A program made the translations under genes and the position numbers. A model generated the notes under the pieces. The model saw only the letters and a list, made by a program, of their open reading frames with translations, searched no databases and was not told the origin of the DNA. 64,000 bases of DNA from JAJFTV01 sp036825755 (GTDB lineage Bacteria; Chloroflexota; Anaerolineae; Anaerolineales; Anaerolineaceae), in NCBI GenBank assembly GCA_036825755.1, contig DAISXR010000005.1, forward strand, positions 1 to 64,000, read 5' to 3'. Below, in pieces: positions 8,979-20,696 of the stretch (its first letter is position 1; each line of letters opens with the position of its first letter).

Positions 8979-10901
8979 ATGACAGCAGTAGATGAAATAA
9001 AAGCGCGCCTCGATATTGTGGATATCGTGTCGGAAACGGTGAATTTACGGCGGGCCGGTAAAAACTATACCGGTTTCTGCCCGTTTCACAGCAATACCCG
9101 CACGCCTGCATTTGTAGTATTCCCCGAAACCGGTACCTGGCGCTGTTTTAGCTGCAACGAAGGCGGCGATCTGTTCAACTTTGTCATGCGCAAGGAAGGC
9201 TGGGATTTTCAGGAAACGCTCAAGCACCTGGCCCGCCGGGCCGGGGTGGAGCTGGAACCACTCACGCCCCAGGTGATCGAACGCGACCAGCAGGCCGACC
9301 ATTTGCGCCATTTGCTGGAAGAGGTGGTGATCTTCTATCACCATCAGCTTCTGCAAAGCCCGGCCGGCAAACAGGCCCTGGCTTATTTGACCCGGCGCGG
9401 GCTGACCGCCGAAACCATCGAATTGTTTGGGCTGGGATACGCTCCCGGCTCGTACGACGCAACCCACAAGCACTTTTTAGAGAAGGGATACAAGCAAAGC
9501 GATTTACTGGAAGCCGGTTTACTGAGCGAGCGGACAGACGGCACCGGCGTATATGACCGTTTTCGCCACCGCGTGGTGTTCCCCATCCGCGATTCCAACG
9601 GCGAGATGGCCGGCTTTGGCGCACGCGCCCTGTCTGATGAAGATATGCCCAAATACCTCAACTCGCCACAGTCGGTGCTGTTCGATAAAAGCCACCTGTT
9701 GTACGGGTTGGATAAGGCGCGCAAGTCCATCCGTAAGGAAGACCGCGTTGTCATTGTCGAAGGCTATATGGATGTGATCGGTCTGTATCAGGCCGGGTTC
9801 ACCAACGCCGTTTCGCCCATGGGCACCGCGCTCAACGAATACCACTTCAAACAGCTCAAGCGATATACCCGCCGGATGGTTCTCGCGTTGGACCCGGATG
9901 CCGCGGGGCAGAAGGCTACCTTACGCGGTCTTGAGCTGGCCCGCCAATCGCTGGACCGCAGCGCGGACATCACCGCCGATGCCGAAGGGATTTTTGACTC
10001 GCGCGGGTTGATCCGGTATGAGGCCAGGCTGGAAACCGATTTGCGCATCACCACCCTGCCGGAAGGTCTGGACCCGGATGAAATTGTGCAAAAAGACCCG
10101 CAGGATTGGGTGAGGATCATCGATGAGGCCAAACCGGTGGTGGAGCATGTGATGACCATGCTGGCAGCACAGCAAAATATCGATGATCCCAAGATTAAAC
10201 GCTCCATCGCCGACCAGGTGATGCCGTTGATTGAGGATGTGCCCAGCGCGGTGGAGCGTGACGCTTACCGGCAAAAACTGGCCCGTCTGCTGAAAATCGA
10301 CGAGCGGGCGCTCATGACCACCACTCCGGCAGCAGCCCATCCGGCAAGGCGTCGAAAAAGCGATACGCAGCCCCGTCGCGCCGGACCGCTGGCGGAGAAA
10401 TCCAGTGAGAAACTGTCAGAGGAACTGGAGACCTATATTTTGCGTCTGCTGATTCGGCAGCCGGATGCCCTGCACACACTCGACAGAGTATTGCAGAAAG
10501 CCTCCCTGACCCGTTTTGAAGCGCAGGATTTTCAAAAATCTGATTATCAGGTGATGATGAAGTTGATCCAGGATTCGCTGGAGCAGGATCAACTGGAGCC
10601 TGTTCAATTTGTGCATGAGCATGTACCTGAATCCCTCACGGCGGTGGTTTCCGAGTTGGAAAAGCCGCTGGGAAAGGTGGAACCCGACTTTAACCATCTG
10701 GTGGAGGAACTGGTCCGGATTGTGCTACGGTTAAGGCACGTGCGGATCGAAATGGGTATTGACCAGTTGCGTGTTTTTCAACAGGATTTGCCTGGTGATG
10801 ATTTTATGAGTCTGGCAGCATATCACGAGATGATCCTGAATTACACAAAGACGCGGGAGAGAATCGATCAGGTTTTGAGCCGTCCCGTTCAACTGGATTA
10901 A
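8979..10901 (+). CDS. dnaG: DNA primase DnaG
   Basis: Synthesises RNA primers at the replication fork. The protein has 640 residues. The N-terminal CHC2 zinc finger is visible as FCPFHSNTRTPAF and CFSCNEGGD. Next comes the catalytic core with GRRL-type segments (FPIRDSNGEMAGFGARAL) and the TOPRIM motifs VIVEGYMDVI and ALDPDAAGQKA. About 60 residues inside TOPRIM (around DITADAEGIFDSRGLIRYEA) look like an insertion relative to short primases. The C-terminal region (about 460-640) is the helicase-binding part. The start is ATG 8979 (MTAVDEIKARLDIVDIV); no strong ribosome site precedes it. A small hairpin, ATGGGG/CCCCAT, lies at 8885-8899 in the 231-base divergent spacer. It is followed by the sigma factor gene, a classic arrangement. 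Confidence 0.97.
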   Translation: MTAVDEIKARLDIVDIVSETVNLRRAGKNYTGFCPFHSNTRTPAFVVFPETGTWRCFSCNEGGDLFNFVMRKEGWDFQETLKHLARRAGVELEPLTPQVIERDQQADHLRHLLEEVVIFYHHQLLQSPAGKQALAYLTRRGLTAETIELFGLGYAPGSYDATHKHFLEKGYKQSDLLEAGLLSERTDGTGVYDRFRHRVVFPIRDSNGEMAGFGARALSDEDMPKYLNSPQSVLFDKSHLLYGLDKARKSIRKEDRVVIVEGYMDVIGLYQAGFTNAVSPMGTALNEYHFKQLKRYTRRMVLALDPDAAGQKATLRGLELARQSLDRSADITADAEGIFDSRGLIRYEARLETDLRITTLPEGLDPDEIVQKDPQDWVRIIDEAKPVVEHVMTMLAAQQNIDDPKIKRSIADQVMPLIEDVPSAVERDAYRQKLARLLKIDERALMTTTPAAAHPARRRKSDTQPRRAGPLAEKSSEKLSEELETYILRLLIRQPDALHTLDRVLQKASLTRFEAQDFQKSDYQVMMKLIQDSLEQDQLEPVQFVHEHVPESLTAVVSELEKPLGKVEPDFNHLVEELVRIVLRLRHVRIEMGIDQLRVFQQDLPGDDFMSLAAYHEMILNYTKTRERIDQVLSRPVQLD

Positions 10902-10929
10902 TTGATTAGATTGGTATATAGTTAACTCC

Positions 10930-12651
<1,722 letters not shown>

Positions 12652-12706
12652 CCTCTGAGCGCGTCTCAGGGAAGGGCGAAAGCAGCCTGGTGAAACTGAA
12701 CAAAAA

Positions 12707-12736
12707 TTGACAGCCCCACTGCAAATATGATATATT
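12707..12736 (+). promoter_or_regulatory. Promoter of the nuo operon
   Basis: A perfect -35 TTGACA (12707-12712) and TATATT (12731-12736) are separated by 18 bases, 33 bases before the nuoA ATG. Transcription would start near 12743, which rules out the upstream in-frame GTG at 12740 as the nuoA start. Confidence 0.7.
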
Positions 12737-12769
12737 TCAGTGGAATACACCATATTTAAGGATGATCTC

Positions 12770-13126
12770 ATGGTCAATGACTATCTTCCGTTAGCGTTGT
12801 TATTCATTGTAGCGCTGGTCATCGCATTGATTGCGGTTGGTTTGGGCATCATCTTTGGCCCCCGCCGCCCAACCAAAGTGAAGTCACAACCTTACGAAAG
12901 CGGAATTGTGCCTTTTGGTCCCGGCCGCAGACGAATATCGGTAAAGTACTATCTGGTAGCGGTTCTGTTTATTCTATTCGACATCGAAGTCGTGATTTTT
13001 TTACCGTGGGCTGTCGCTTTTCGTGACGCCGGAATGAAGGGCTTCATTGTAATGCTGGTCTTTGCCTTTATCCTGGAGGCCGCATTTGTGTATGGCTGGA
13101 AGAAAGGGGCAATGGAATGGGAATAG
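12770..13126 (+). CDS. nuoA: NADH-quinone oxidoreductase subunit A
   Basis: Small membrane subunit of respiratory complex I, with three transmembrane helices. Family signatures are KVKSQPYESGIVPFG and YYLVAVLFILFDIEVVIFLP. ATG 12770 has AAGGAT about 8 bases upstream, giving 118 residues, the usual length. It is the first gene of a complete A-to-N set and overlaps nuoB by 10 bases. Confidence 0.96.
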   Translation: MVNDYLPLALLFIVALVIALIAVGLGIIFGPRRPTKVKSQPYESGIVPFGPGRRRISVKYYLVAVLFILFDIEVVIFLPWAVAFRDAGMKGFIVMLVFAFILEAAFVYGWKKGAMEWE

Positions 13127-13599
13127 AACAAAAAACAGCGAATTTTGGCATTGTCACCACAACCCTTGAAGATGCTGTCAACTGGGCCCGCACAAAATCG
13201 ATGTGGCCCATGTTGTTTGGATTGGCCTGCTGCGCCATCGAAATGATGATGTCACAGGCGCCCCGGTTGGATTTGAGCCGGTTTGGGATGGAGCTGATGC
13301 GCGCCAGTCCGCGCCAGGCTGATTTGATGATTGTGGCAGGCCGGGTTGCCAACAAAATGGCGCCGGTTCTGCGCCGGCTGTATGATCAGATGCCGGATCC
13401 AAAATGGGTACTCGCCATGGGTGACTGCGCATCAACGGGCGGCGTATTCAACAATTACGCCATCCTGCAGGGCGTGGATGAGATTGTGCCGGTGGATGTG
13501 TACGTGGCCGGCTGCCCGCCCCGCCCGGAAGCCCTGATCCACGGCATTATCACTTTGCATGAAAAAGTGAACCACGAACGACTGAACGAGTGGTCATAA
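13117..13599 (+). CDS. nuoB: NADH-quinone oxidoreductase subunit B
   Basis: Peripheral-arm subunit that holds cluster N2, the last iron-sulfur centre before quinone. The four cysteine ligands are visible in LACCAIEMM, GDCASTGG and GCPPRPEA. The loop PRLDLSRFGMELMRASPRQAD is typical. The protein has 160 residues. The start overlaps the end of nuoA, with AAGAAAGGGG upstream. Confidence 0.97.
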   Translation: MGIEQKTANFGIVTTTLEDAVNWARTKSMWPMLFGLACCAIEMMMSQAPRLDLSRFGMELMRASPRQADLMIVAGRVANKMAPVLRRLYDQMPDPKWVLAMGDCASTGGVFNNYAILQGVDEIVPVDVYVAGCPPRPEALIHGIITLHEKVNHERLNEWS

Positions 13600-13647
13600 C
13601 GTAACCTGCCTTTTTTCTGAAACGCTCCTTTTTTGAAAGGATGATCA

Positions 13648-14160
13648 ATGGAAGAATTGTTTGAGAAAGCCTGCGCGGCGATCCAGGAACGTTACGGCGC
13701 ACAGCGGAGTGATTTTCGCGGGGAAACAACGCTGATTTTATCGGCAGAGCATAATATCGAAGCCTTAACGGTACTGAAGCAGGAATTTCATTTTGAGATG
13801 CTGCTGGATATCACTGCGGTGGATTATTGGCCGCAGCAGGAACCCCGTTTTCACCTTCTGTACCGCCTGTATTCGTTTGGCCTGAATACGCGTATCCTGC
13901 TCAGGGTGCCGCTGGATGGCAATGCACCCTCCATTCGTACCTCTGAGGTGGTGTATAAAAACGCCAACTGGTACGAACGCGAGGTGATGGATCTGTTTGG
14001 TATTACCTTTGATGGGCATTCCGACCCGCGCAGGATCATGATGCCGGAATCCTGGCAGGGGCACCCGCTGCGCAAGGATTACCCGTTGGGGTATGAAGAA
14101 GTTCAGTACACATTCAACGCGGATGAGATTCGTGTACGGAAAAATGTTCCATCCCGCTAG
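13648..14160 (+). CDS. nuoC: NADH-quinone oxidoreductase subunit C
   Basis: Peripheral-arm subunit of the 30-kDa family. The signature YEREVMDLFGITFDGHSDPR is followed by RIMMPESWQGHPLRKDYPLG. The protein has 170 residues and is a separate gene, not fused to nuoD as in enterobacteria. The ribosome site AAAGGATG lies before ATG 13648. The 48-base gap after nuoB holds a T-rich run (CCTTTTTTC) but no hairpin that I can see. Confidence 0.96.
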   Translation: MEELFEKACAAIQERYGAQRSDFRGETTLILSAEHNIEALTVLKQEFHFEMLLDITAVDYWPQQEPRFHLLYRLYSFGLNTRILLRVPLDGNAPSIRTSEVVYKNANWYEREVMDLFGITFDGHSDPRRIMMPESWQGHPLRKDYPLGYEEVQYTFNADEIRVRKNVPSR

Positions 14161-14195
14161 GGGGGAAATTCGATGATCCAGGAGAGCGGTAGCCG

Positions 14196-15425
14196 ATGAG
14201 TGATATTCATGATGTAGACCTGGAACAGTTCAAACACCTGGTTTCTGAACGCGCGCTGCGGGGAGAGACCATGGTTTTGAACATGGGCCCCCAGCACCCC
14301 AGCACGCACGGGGTTCTGCGAGTCATCCTTGAACTGGACGGCGAAATTGTCGTCAATACCATCCCGGATGTGGGCTTTTTGCACACCGGGATCGAAAAAT
14401 CCATGGAGTCAAAACGCTATTTACAGGCTGAGGTGATGACCGACCGGCAGGACTACATGGATTCGCTGGGCAACAACCTGGCGTATTGCCTGGCCGTTGA
14501 AAAACTGGCCGGGTTGGATGTACCGCCGCGTGCGCAGGCACTGCGGGTGATTTTGGTGGAATTGAACCGTCTCAGCAATCACCTGCTGTTTGTGGCCAGC
14601 ACCGGGCTGGATCTGGGCGCGTTGAGCATGTTCTTTTTCACGCTGCGCGAACGCGAAACCATTCTGGATATCATGGAACTGGTTTCCGGGCAGCGTGTGA
14701 TGACCACTTATTTTCGCCCCGGAGGGGTGTGGCGGGACGTGCCGGTCGAATTTGAGGATGCGGTACGGAAGTATGTAGCCACCCAATGGGAGCGCATCAA
14801 GCAGTATGAAGCGCTGCTGAACGACAACCCGATTTTCAAAAAACGCACCCAGGGTCTGGGCGTGATCAGCCGTGAGCAGTGCATTGAAATGGGTCTGACC
14901 GGACCCTTCCTGCGCGCCACCGGGCTGGCTTATGACCTGCGCAAAGCCAATCCTTACTGCGGATACGAGCAGTATGACTTTGACATCCCCACCGAGCCAA
15001 ATGGCGACATTTACTCTCGTTATAAGGTGCGTGTCGCCGAGATGCGCCAATCGCTGCGCATCATCGAGCAGGCGCTGGATAAACTGCCTTACGGCCCGGT
15101 AATCAGCAGCAACGGTAAATTTGTGGCGCCGCCCCGCTCCTCCATTGGGGTGAGCATGGAGGCGCTAATCCATCACTTCAAACTGTGGACGGAAGGCTTT
15201 AACCTCCCAAAGGGTTCGGTGTATGTACCCATCGAGTCGCCGCGGGGGGAATATGGCATATACCTGGAAAGTGATGGAACCAATAAACCCTACAGGGTGC
15301 ACTTCCGCACGCAGTCATTTGCCATTGTTCAGGCGCTGCCCATATTGATGAAGGGCCTTTTTGTGGCTGATGTGGTGGCGACCATTGCCAGCACGGATAT
15401 TGTTCTGGGAGATGTAGACCGGTGA
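14196..15425 (+). CDS. nuoD: NADH-quinone oxidoreductase subunit D
   Basis: The 49-kDa subunit, derived from the large subunit of NiFe hydrogenases, which forms the quinone site with NuoB. Signatures are MGPQHPSTHGVLRVILELDG, GFLHTGIEKSME, and a C-terminal ESPRGEYGIYLESDG..PYRVHFRTQSF. The 409 residues are the standard length. It overlaps nuoE by four bases (GTGA), so the two are translationally coupled. Confidence 0.97.
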   Translation: MSDIHDVDLEQFKHLVSERALRGETMVLNMGPQHPSTHGVLRVILELDGEIVVNTIPDVGFLHTGIEKSMESKRYLQAEVMTDRQDYMDSLGNNLAYCLAVEKLAGLDVPPRAQALRVILVELNRLSNHLLFVASTGLDLGALSMFFFTLRERETILDIMELVSGQRVMTTYFRPGGVWRDVPVEFEDAVRKYVATQWERIKQYEALLNDNPIFKKRTQGLGVISREQCIEMGLTGPFLRATGLAYDLRKANPYCGYEQYDFDIPTEPNGDIYSRYKVRVAEMRQSLRIIEQALDKLPYGPVISSNGKFVAPPRSSIGVSMEALIHHFKLWTEGFNLPKGSVYVPIESPRGEYGIYLESDGTNKPYRVHFRTQSFAIVQALPILMKGLFVADVVATIASTDIVLGDVDR

Positions 15426-15934
15426 ACCAACTGCTCAGCAAGTATCACGATGAAATTGAACGGATCAAGTCCAAGTATCCGCCGGACCAGATGCGTTCGG
15501 CGCTGATGCCGCTTCTGTTTCTGGCGCAGCGGAAGGAAGGCTATGTTTCGCTGCAATCCATGCATGAAATCGGCGAGATCGCGGGGGTATCCACCACCGA
15601 GGTGACCACGCTGGTAGGGTTCTATTCTCTGTTTCACCAGGAACCGGGCGGACGCTACCGCATCCAGATCTGCAACGATATTGCCTGCGCCCTGCGCGGA
15701 GCTGATCAATTTTTGAAGCAGGTATGCGAGTATCTGGGCATTCAACCCGGTGAAACCACACCGGACGGTTTGTTCACTGTGGAAGCCGTTATGTGCCTGG
15801 CAAGCTGCCACAACGCCCCCATGTTCCAGGTGCAGGCTGACGGAGCCATTTACTATCACGACCACCAGACCATCGATACGGCGATTGCCTTTATCGACGA
15901 GGTGCGCCAGGCGCATGCCAGGGAGGCTGAATGA
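15422..15934 (+). CDS. nuoE: NADH-quinone oxidoreductase subunit E
   Basis: The 24-kDa subunit with the N1a [2Fe-2S] cluster. It has a thioredoxin-like fold and the ligands CNDIAC and CLASC, spaced as expected. The protein has 170 residues and begins with GTG 15422, which overlaps the nuoD stop; its own stop overlaps the nuoF ATG. The N-terminal segment (MRSALMPLLFLAQRKEGYVS) matches the family helix bundle. Confidence 0.96.
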   Translation: MNQLLSKYHDEIERIKSKYPPDQMRSALMPLLFLAQRKEGYVSLQSMHEIGEIAGVSTTEVTTLVGFYSLFHQEPGGRYRIQICNDIACALRGADQFLKQVCEYLGIQPGETTPDGLFTVEAVMCLASCHNAPMFQVQADGAIYYHDHQTIDTAIAFIDEVRQAHAREAE

Positions 15935-17181
15935 CAGAGCATATTCTGCTTCGCCACCGCGAGATACCTGAACTGAACCAACTGCGCGTCTATCGCGAAC
16001 ACGGCGGTTTTGAGCCATTCCGCAAGGCGGTGACCACCTACAAACCGGTTGAGGTCATTGATCTGGTTAAAACTTCCGGGCTGCGCGGACGTGGTGGGGC
16101 GGGTTTTCCCACCGGCGTGAAATGGAGCTTTCTGCCCAATGACCTGTGGCCGCATTATGTGGTGGCCAACGCCGATGAATCGGAACCTGGGACCTTTAAA
16201 GACCGAGAGATTATCACTGGTAACCCGTACCAGTTTCTGGAAGGGTTGATGATTGCCTGTTACGCCGTTCAGGCACAGGTTGGATATATTTACCTGCGCG
16301 GCGAATTCTGGGAGCTGGCCAATCAACTGGATGACTGCATCGCCGAGTTGGAAAGAGAAAAGCTGCTGGGCAGTGATCTGTTTGGCAAGGATTACAACCT
16401 GCGTCTTTACACCCATCTGGGCGCCGGCGCATATATTTGTGGTGAAGAAACCGCCATGCTCGAATCGATTGAAGGCAAACGCGGGCAGCCGCGCGTTAAA
16501 CCGCCTTTTCCGGCGGTAGCCGGCCTGTACAACCGCCCTACGGTCATCAACAATGTGGAGACACTGGCCAACCTCCCGCCCATTCTCGAGAAGGGACCTG
16601 AATGGTTCAGCTCGATGGGCACCGTAAAAAGCCCGGGTGTAAAGATCTTCTCACTTTCCGGGCGGGTGAAGAAACCCGGCAACTATGAGCTTCCGCTGGG
16701 AACCACCTTTCGAGAGTTGATCTACAACCACGGCGGGGGTATCATCGACGATGCCAAAATTAAGGCCATCATGCCGGCCGGCGCTTCATCCTGCCTGATT
16801 GTGGCGGATGATAAAGCCCTGGATACACCCATGGACTGGGAATCTGTTCCCACGCTGGGTTGCGCGCTGGGCTCCGCGTCGGTAATGGTGATCGATGAGA
16901 CCATCAGCGCGGCCTGGGTGGTGAGTAAAACGGTGCGCTTTTTCCAGCATGAGTCCTGCGGAAAATGCACGCCCTGCCGTGAAGGAACTTATTGGATGAA
17001 AAAGGTGATGGAAAAATTCATGCGCGGCGATGCAACACGGGGAGATATCGATCTGCTGTACAGTATTGCAAAACAAATCCCCGGTACGCCTCTGTGCCCT
17101 CTGGGCGATTTTTCGGTGCCGGCAGTCATGTCGAGCATCGAGCGTTTTCGCCCGGATTTTGAAGCCCTGGTAAGGAGTTAG
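15931..17181 (+). CDS. nuoF: NADH-quinone oxidoreductase subunit F
   Basis: The 51-kDa subunit that binds NADH and FMN and carries cluster N3. FMN/NADH motifs are GLRGRGGAGFPTGVKW, ANADESEPGTFKDRE and GAGAYICGEETAMLESIEG. The N3 ligands are in ESCGKCTPCREG with a further Cys in TPLCPLGDF. The protein has 416 residues. It is coupled to nuoE by an ATGA overlap and lies 4 bases before nuoG. Confidence 0.97.
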   Translation: MTEHILLRHREIPELNQLRVYREHGGFEPFRKAVTTYKPVEVIDLVKTSGLRGRGGAGFPTGVKWSFLPNDLWPHYVVANADESEPGTFKDREIITGNPYQFLEGLMIACYAVQAQVGYIYLRGEFWELANQLDDCIAELEREKLLGSDLFGKDYNLRLYTHLGAGAYICGEETAMLESIEGKRGQPRVKPPFPAVAGLYNRPTVINNVETLANLPPILEKGPEWFSSMGTVKSPGVKIFSLSGRVKKPGNYELPLGTTFRELIYNHGGGIIDDAKIKAIMPAGASSCLIVADDKALDTPMDWESVPTLGCALGSASVMVIDETISAAWVVSKTVRFFQHESCGKCTPCREGTYWMKKVMEKFMRGDATRGDIDLLYSIAKQIPGTPLCPLGDFSVPAVMSSIERFRPDFEALVRS

Positions 17182-17185
17182 CTGC

Positions 17186-19678
17186 ATGGCGCAAGAAGTT
17201 ACGCTGACCATCGATGACAAGACTGTAACCGTGCCAAAAGGCACGCTGGTTGTGAATGCGGCCCGCGTGATTGACGTGGATATTCCCGTCTTTTGCTACC
17301 ATCCCAAAATGGAGCCGGTGGGCATGTGCCGCATGTGTCTGGTGGAGATCGGCCGGCCGTTGATCGACCGCGCTACCGGGCAGGTTCAGTTAGAAGCTGA
17401 CGGCACCCCCAAATTTCTGTTTGGTCCCAAACTGGAAACCGCCTGTACCACCGAAGCCACCGAAGGAATGGTGGTGCGCATCAATACGGCCAAAGTAAAG
17501 GATGCCCAGCGAAGCATGCTGGAGTTTTTGCTTACCTCGCACCCGCTGGATTGCCCCATTTGCGACAAAGGCGGAGAATGCCCCCTGCAAAATCTGACCA
17601 TGGCGCACGGGCCCATCAGCAGCCGGATTGACCTGGAAGACAAGAAACACCTGGCAAAACATTATCTACTGGGTGATCTGATTGTGCTGGATCAGGAACG
17701 CTGCATCCAGTGCGGGCGTTGTATCCGTTTTCAGGACAAGATCGCCGGCGACCCGGTGCTGCAATTTTTGCATCGCGAGCGGACCACCGAAATTGTCACC
17801 TATTCAGACCCGCCGTTTGATTCAATCTATTCCGGCAATACCACCGATATTTGCCCGGTGGGTGCGCTGACCTCGCGCGATTTTCGTTTTCGCGCCAGGC
17901 CGTGGGAAATGCGCCCCGTGGCTTCATTGTGCAATCACTGCCCGGTGGGGTGCAATACCGTACTGGATACCCGCCGCGAAGCCAAATCGGGCGGCAATTT
18001 TGTGGTCAAGCGGGTGATGCCGCGCCAGAATGAACAGATCAATGAAATCTGGATCTGCGATAAAGGCCGCTTTGTGTACCATTACCCGGAGGAGGAAACT
18101 CGCCTCACCACCCCCATGAAACGGGTCAACGATGAACTGGTACCCTGCTCGTGGGACGAAGCGCTGGATTTGACCGCGCGAAAGATGCATGAAATCGGCT
18201 CGCGGTTGGTGACGCTGGTTGGCGGACGCCTGAGCAACGAAGATTACTTCAACCTGGCCCGGATCACCCGGCATCAGAACGGCAAGACGCTGTTGTATAC
18301 CTACATGGCCGGCGGTGACGCCGTAGCCAGTTTTGGCTTAACCCCAGGCTCCAACCTGGGCGAGCTGGGCAAGGGTGATGCCATTCTGGTGGTGGCCAGC
18401 GATTTACAGGAAGAGGCCCCTATCTGGTGGCTGCGAGTCAAACAGGCATCCGAACGGGGTGCCACCCTGATTGTGATGAACCCGCGCGAGACCAAACTGG
18501 ATCAATATGCCGACCACGTGATCCGCTATGCGTACGGGCAGGAAAACCATGCTTTCAATTCACTGCTGTACGGGAGCACCAGTGTGGATGAAACCTTCCG
18601 CGCCGCGGTGGAAGCTTTCTCAGGGGCCAAAAATGCCGTTATTTTCTACGGCAGCGAAGGTATTGGGCTCGAAACATCACAGAACCTGGCGCAGGCCTGT
18701 GTCCAGTTGTTGACGAGCACCGGGCATTATGACCGACCTAACAACGGACTGGTCGCGGTGTGGCACCAAGGCAATATGCAGGGTGCCTGGGATATGGGTT
18801 TCAGCGCCGATCCGGGGCTGATCAACCAGATCAAAAAGGCCGGCTGCGTATACATCGCCGGAGCCGATCCCGTACAGGGACAGCCTGAGTTTGCTCACGC
18901 CGTGGATACGGCAGATTTTGTGGTGGTGCAGGATCTCTTCCTGACCGAAACAGCCAAAATGGCCGATGTGGTCTTCCCTGCGCTGGCCTTTACCGAACGT
19001 GAGGGTACCTATACCTCAGGAGAACGGCACGTCCAGCGCTTCTATCAGGCTGTCAGCCCGCTGGCCGGGGCGCAGGCCGATTTTACGATTACCGCGCGGA
19101 TTGCCCACCTGCTGGGGCTGCAACTGGAAGAGAAATCGGCTGCGCTGGTGATGAAAGAGATTGCCCGCCAGACCGCCGGTTATGAAGATATTGACTACGC
19201 CTGCCTGGCTGAGTGCATCCAGCAATGGCCCATCATCGAACGCAAGGATCTTTATTACGGCGGAACGCAGTATGAAAACCGGCAGGGTTTGGGAAAACGG
19301 CTGCCGAATGTAAACCGGCCGACTGAAAATGGTTTTGCTCGCTTCTCATTGGGCAGTGAACGACCGCTGGCAGAAGGCAGTTTACGGCTGGTTCCCATCA
19401 CCAAACTGTATGACCAGAGCCGCACCATGATGTCAGCGCCCTTGTTGAAAAACCGTCGCGCCAAAACCGGTATCGTGATCCATCCGGATACCGCCGCCCG
19501 CTCCGGCATCACCGGCAATAAAGCCCTCCTGACCGTGAACGGTTCACAGGTTGAGGTGGATCTGGTGTTTGACCCGTCGCTTCAGGCCGATGTCGCTCTG
19601 TCCGCGCGTAGTACGGGAATCCCTGTCAATGAGCCGGCAGCCGCTGTGCTGCATCAGGCAGATGGTACTGAAGAATAA
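17186..19678 (+). CDS. nuoG: NADH-quinone oxidoreductase subunit G
   Basis: The 75-kDa subunit of 830 residues. The N-terminal ferredoxin domain has CYHPKMEPVGMCRMC (N1b). The His-Cys3 motif HPLDCPICDKGGECPLQ binds N5. CIQCGRCIRF with a later CPVGALT binds N4. SLCNHCPVGCN plus WICDKGRF provides the four cysteines of the extra cluster N7, which only some bacteria keep. The long C-terminal part (about residues 260-830) is the molybdopterin-oxidoreductase-like domain, presumably without cofactor, as in known complex I. ATG 17186 follows nuoF directly. Confidence 0.96.
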   Translation: MAQEVTLTIDDKTVTVPKGTLVVNAARVIDVDIPVFCYHPKMEPVGMCRMCLVEIGRPLIDRATGQVQLEADGTPKFLFGPKLETACTTEATEGMVVRINTAKVKDAQRSMLEFLLTSHPLDCPICDKGGECPLQNLTMAHGPISSRIDLEDKKHLAKHYLLGDLIVLDQERCIQCGRCIRFQDKIAGDPVLQFLHRERTTEIVTYSDPPFDSIYSGNTTDICPVGALTSRDFRFRARPWEMRPVASLCNHCPVGCNTVLDTRREAKSGGNFVVKRVMPRQNEQINEIWICDKGRFVYHYPEEETRLTTPMKRVNDELVPCSWDEALDLTARKMHEIGSRLVTLVGGRLSNEDYFNLARITRHQNGKTLLYTYMAGGDAVASFGLTPGSNLGELGKGDAILVVASDLQEEAPIWWLRVKQASERGATLIVMNPRETKLDQYADHVIRYAYGQENHAFNSLLYGSTSVDETFRAAVEAFSGAKNAVIFYGSEGIGLETSQNLAQACVQLLTSTGHYDRPNNGLVAVWHQGNMQGAWDMGFSADPGLINQIKKAGCVYIAGADPVQGQPEFAHAVDTADFVVVQDLFLTETAKMADVVFPALAFTEREGTYTSGERHVQRFYQAVSPLAGAQADFTITARIAHLLGLQLEEKSAALVMKEIARQTAGYEDIDYACLAECIQQWPIIERKDLYYGGTQYENRQGLGKRLPNVNRPTENGFARFSLGSERPLAEGSLRLVPITKLYDQSRTMMSAPLLKNRRAKTGIVIHPDTAARSGITGNKALLTVNGSQVEVDLVFDPSLQADVALSARSTGIPVNEPAAAVLHQADGTEE

Positions 19679-19689
19679 AAGGACCGGAT

Positions 19690-20694
19690 ATGGAACTTGC
19701 GACGATCATAGAAGTAATTGTCAAATCGCTCATTCTGGTGCTCTTTTTGACAGGCGCATTTGCGTACACCACGGTGTATGAGCGCAGACTGCAGGCCCGC
19801 ATTCAGGTCCGGTTTGGTCCCAACCGCACCGGCCCGTGGGGTCTGCTTCAGCCGATTGCCGACGCGATCAAGCTGATCTTTAAAGAGGAATTGACCCCCG
19901 CCGGCGCCATAAAAAGTATCTTCTTCCTGGCGCCCATCATCACGGTGATGCCGGCCCTCATCATTCCGGGGGTCATCCCGTGGGGACGTGATATCAATCT
20001 TTTTGGGCGCACCATTCACCTGTACATCGCTGATATCAACGTGGCGCTGCTGTACATCCTTTCCATCACCTCCATCGCGGTGTATGGCATCACCCTGGCG
20101 GGCTGGTCATCCAATAACAAGTATGCCACGTTAGGCGGTTTGCGTTCTACCGCGCAAATGATCAGCTATGAACTGTCGATGGGTTTCTCGGTTATGGGGC
20201 CGGTCATGCTGGCAGGCTCGCTCAGCATGGTGGATATTGTGGAAGCGCAATCCAAATTATGGTATGTGTTTCTGCAGCCGGTGGCCGCGGTGATCTTTTA
20301 TATCGCCGCGCTGGCCGAGGTGAACCGCTCGCCGTTTGATATGCCTGAAGCGGAGCAGGAACTGACCGCAGGGTATCACGCTGAGTATTCCGGTATGAAA
20401 TTCGCCGTCTTTTTTATGGCCGAGTACATCAAGATGTTTGTGGTATCGATGATCTGGGCTACGCTGTTTTTTGGCGGATACATGGGGCCGTTTGTGGATA
20501 AGCTGCCTTGGCTTGGACCCATTTATCTGCTGATCAAGGTGATCATCTCGCTGGGTATCATGATCTGGATTCGCGCGTCCATTCCGCGCTTCCGCTACGA
20601 CCGGCTGATGGCATTGGGCTGGAAGGTACTCTTTCCGCTGGCCCTGCTCAACACAATGATCACTGCATTTGTCATCCTGGTGGTGGGAGGCTAG
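19690..20694 (+). CDS. nuoH: NADH-quinone oxidoreductase subunit H
   Basis: Membrane subunit at the junction of the two arms, forming part of the quinone tunnel, with about eight transmembrane helices in 334 residues. Signatures are RIQVRFGPNRTGPWGLLQP, IADAIKLIFKEE and EVNRSPFDMPEAEQELTAGY followed by HAEYSGMKFA. The start ATG 19690 has AAAGGACCGG upstream. Confidence 0.97.
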   Translation: MELATIIEVIVKSLILVLFLTGAFAYTTVYERRLQARIQVRFGPNRTGPWGLLQPIADAIKLIFKEELTPAGAIKSIFFLAPIITVMPALIIPGVIPWGRDINLFGRTIHLYIADINVALLYILSITSIAVYGITLAGWSSNNKYATLGGLRSTAQMISYELSMGFSVMGPVMLAGSLSMVDIVEAQSKLWYVFLQPVAAVIFYIAALAEVNRSPFDMPEAEQELTAGYHAEYSGMKFAVFFMAEYIKMFVVSMIWATLFFGGYMGPFVDKLPWLGPIYLLIKVIISLGIMIWIRASIPRFRYDRLMALGWKVLFPLALLNTMITAFVILVVGG

Positions 20695-20696
20695 TT

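Noticed and set aside
12740..12769. GTG 12740 as the start of nuoA
   Set aside because: It lies upstream of the transcription start predicted from the TTGACA/TATATT promoter, and ATG 12770 has AAGGAT and the family length.
20508..20696. Extended frame upstream of nuoI
   Set aside because: It lies wholly inside nuoH in another frame; the conserved protein starts at 20697.
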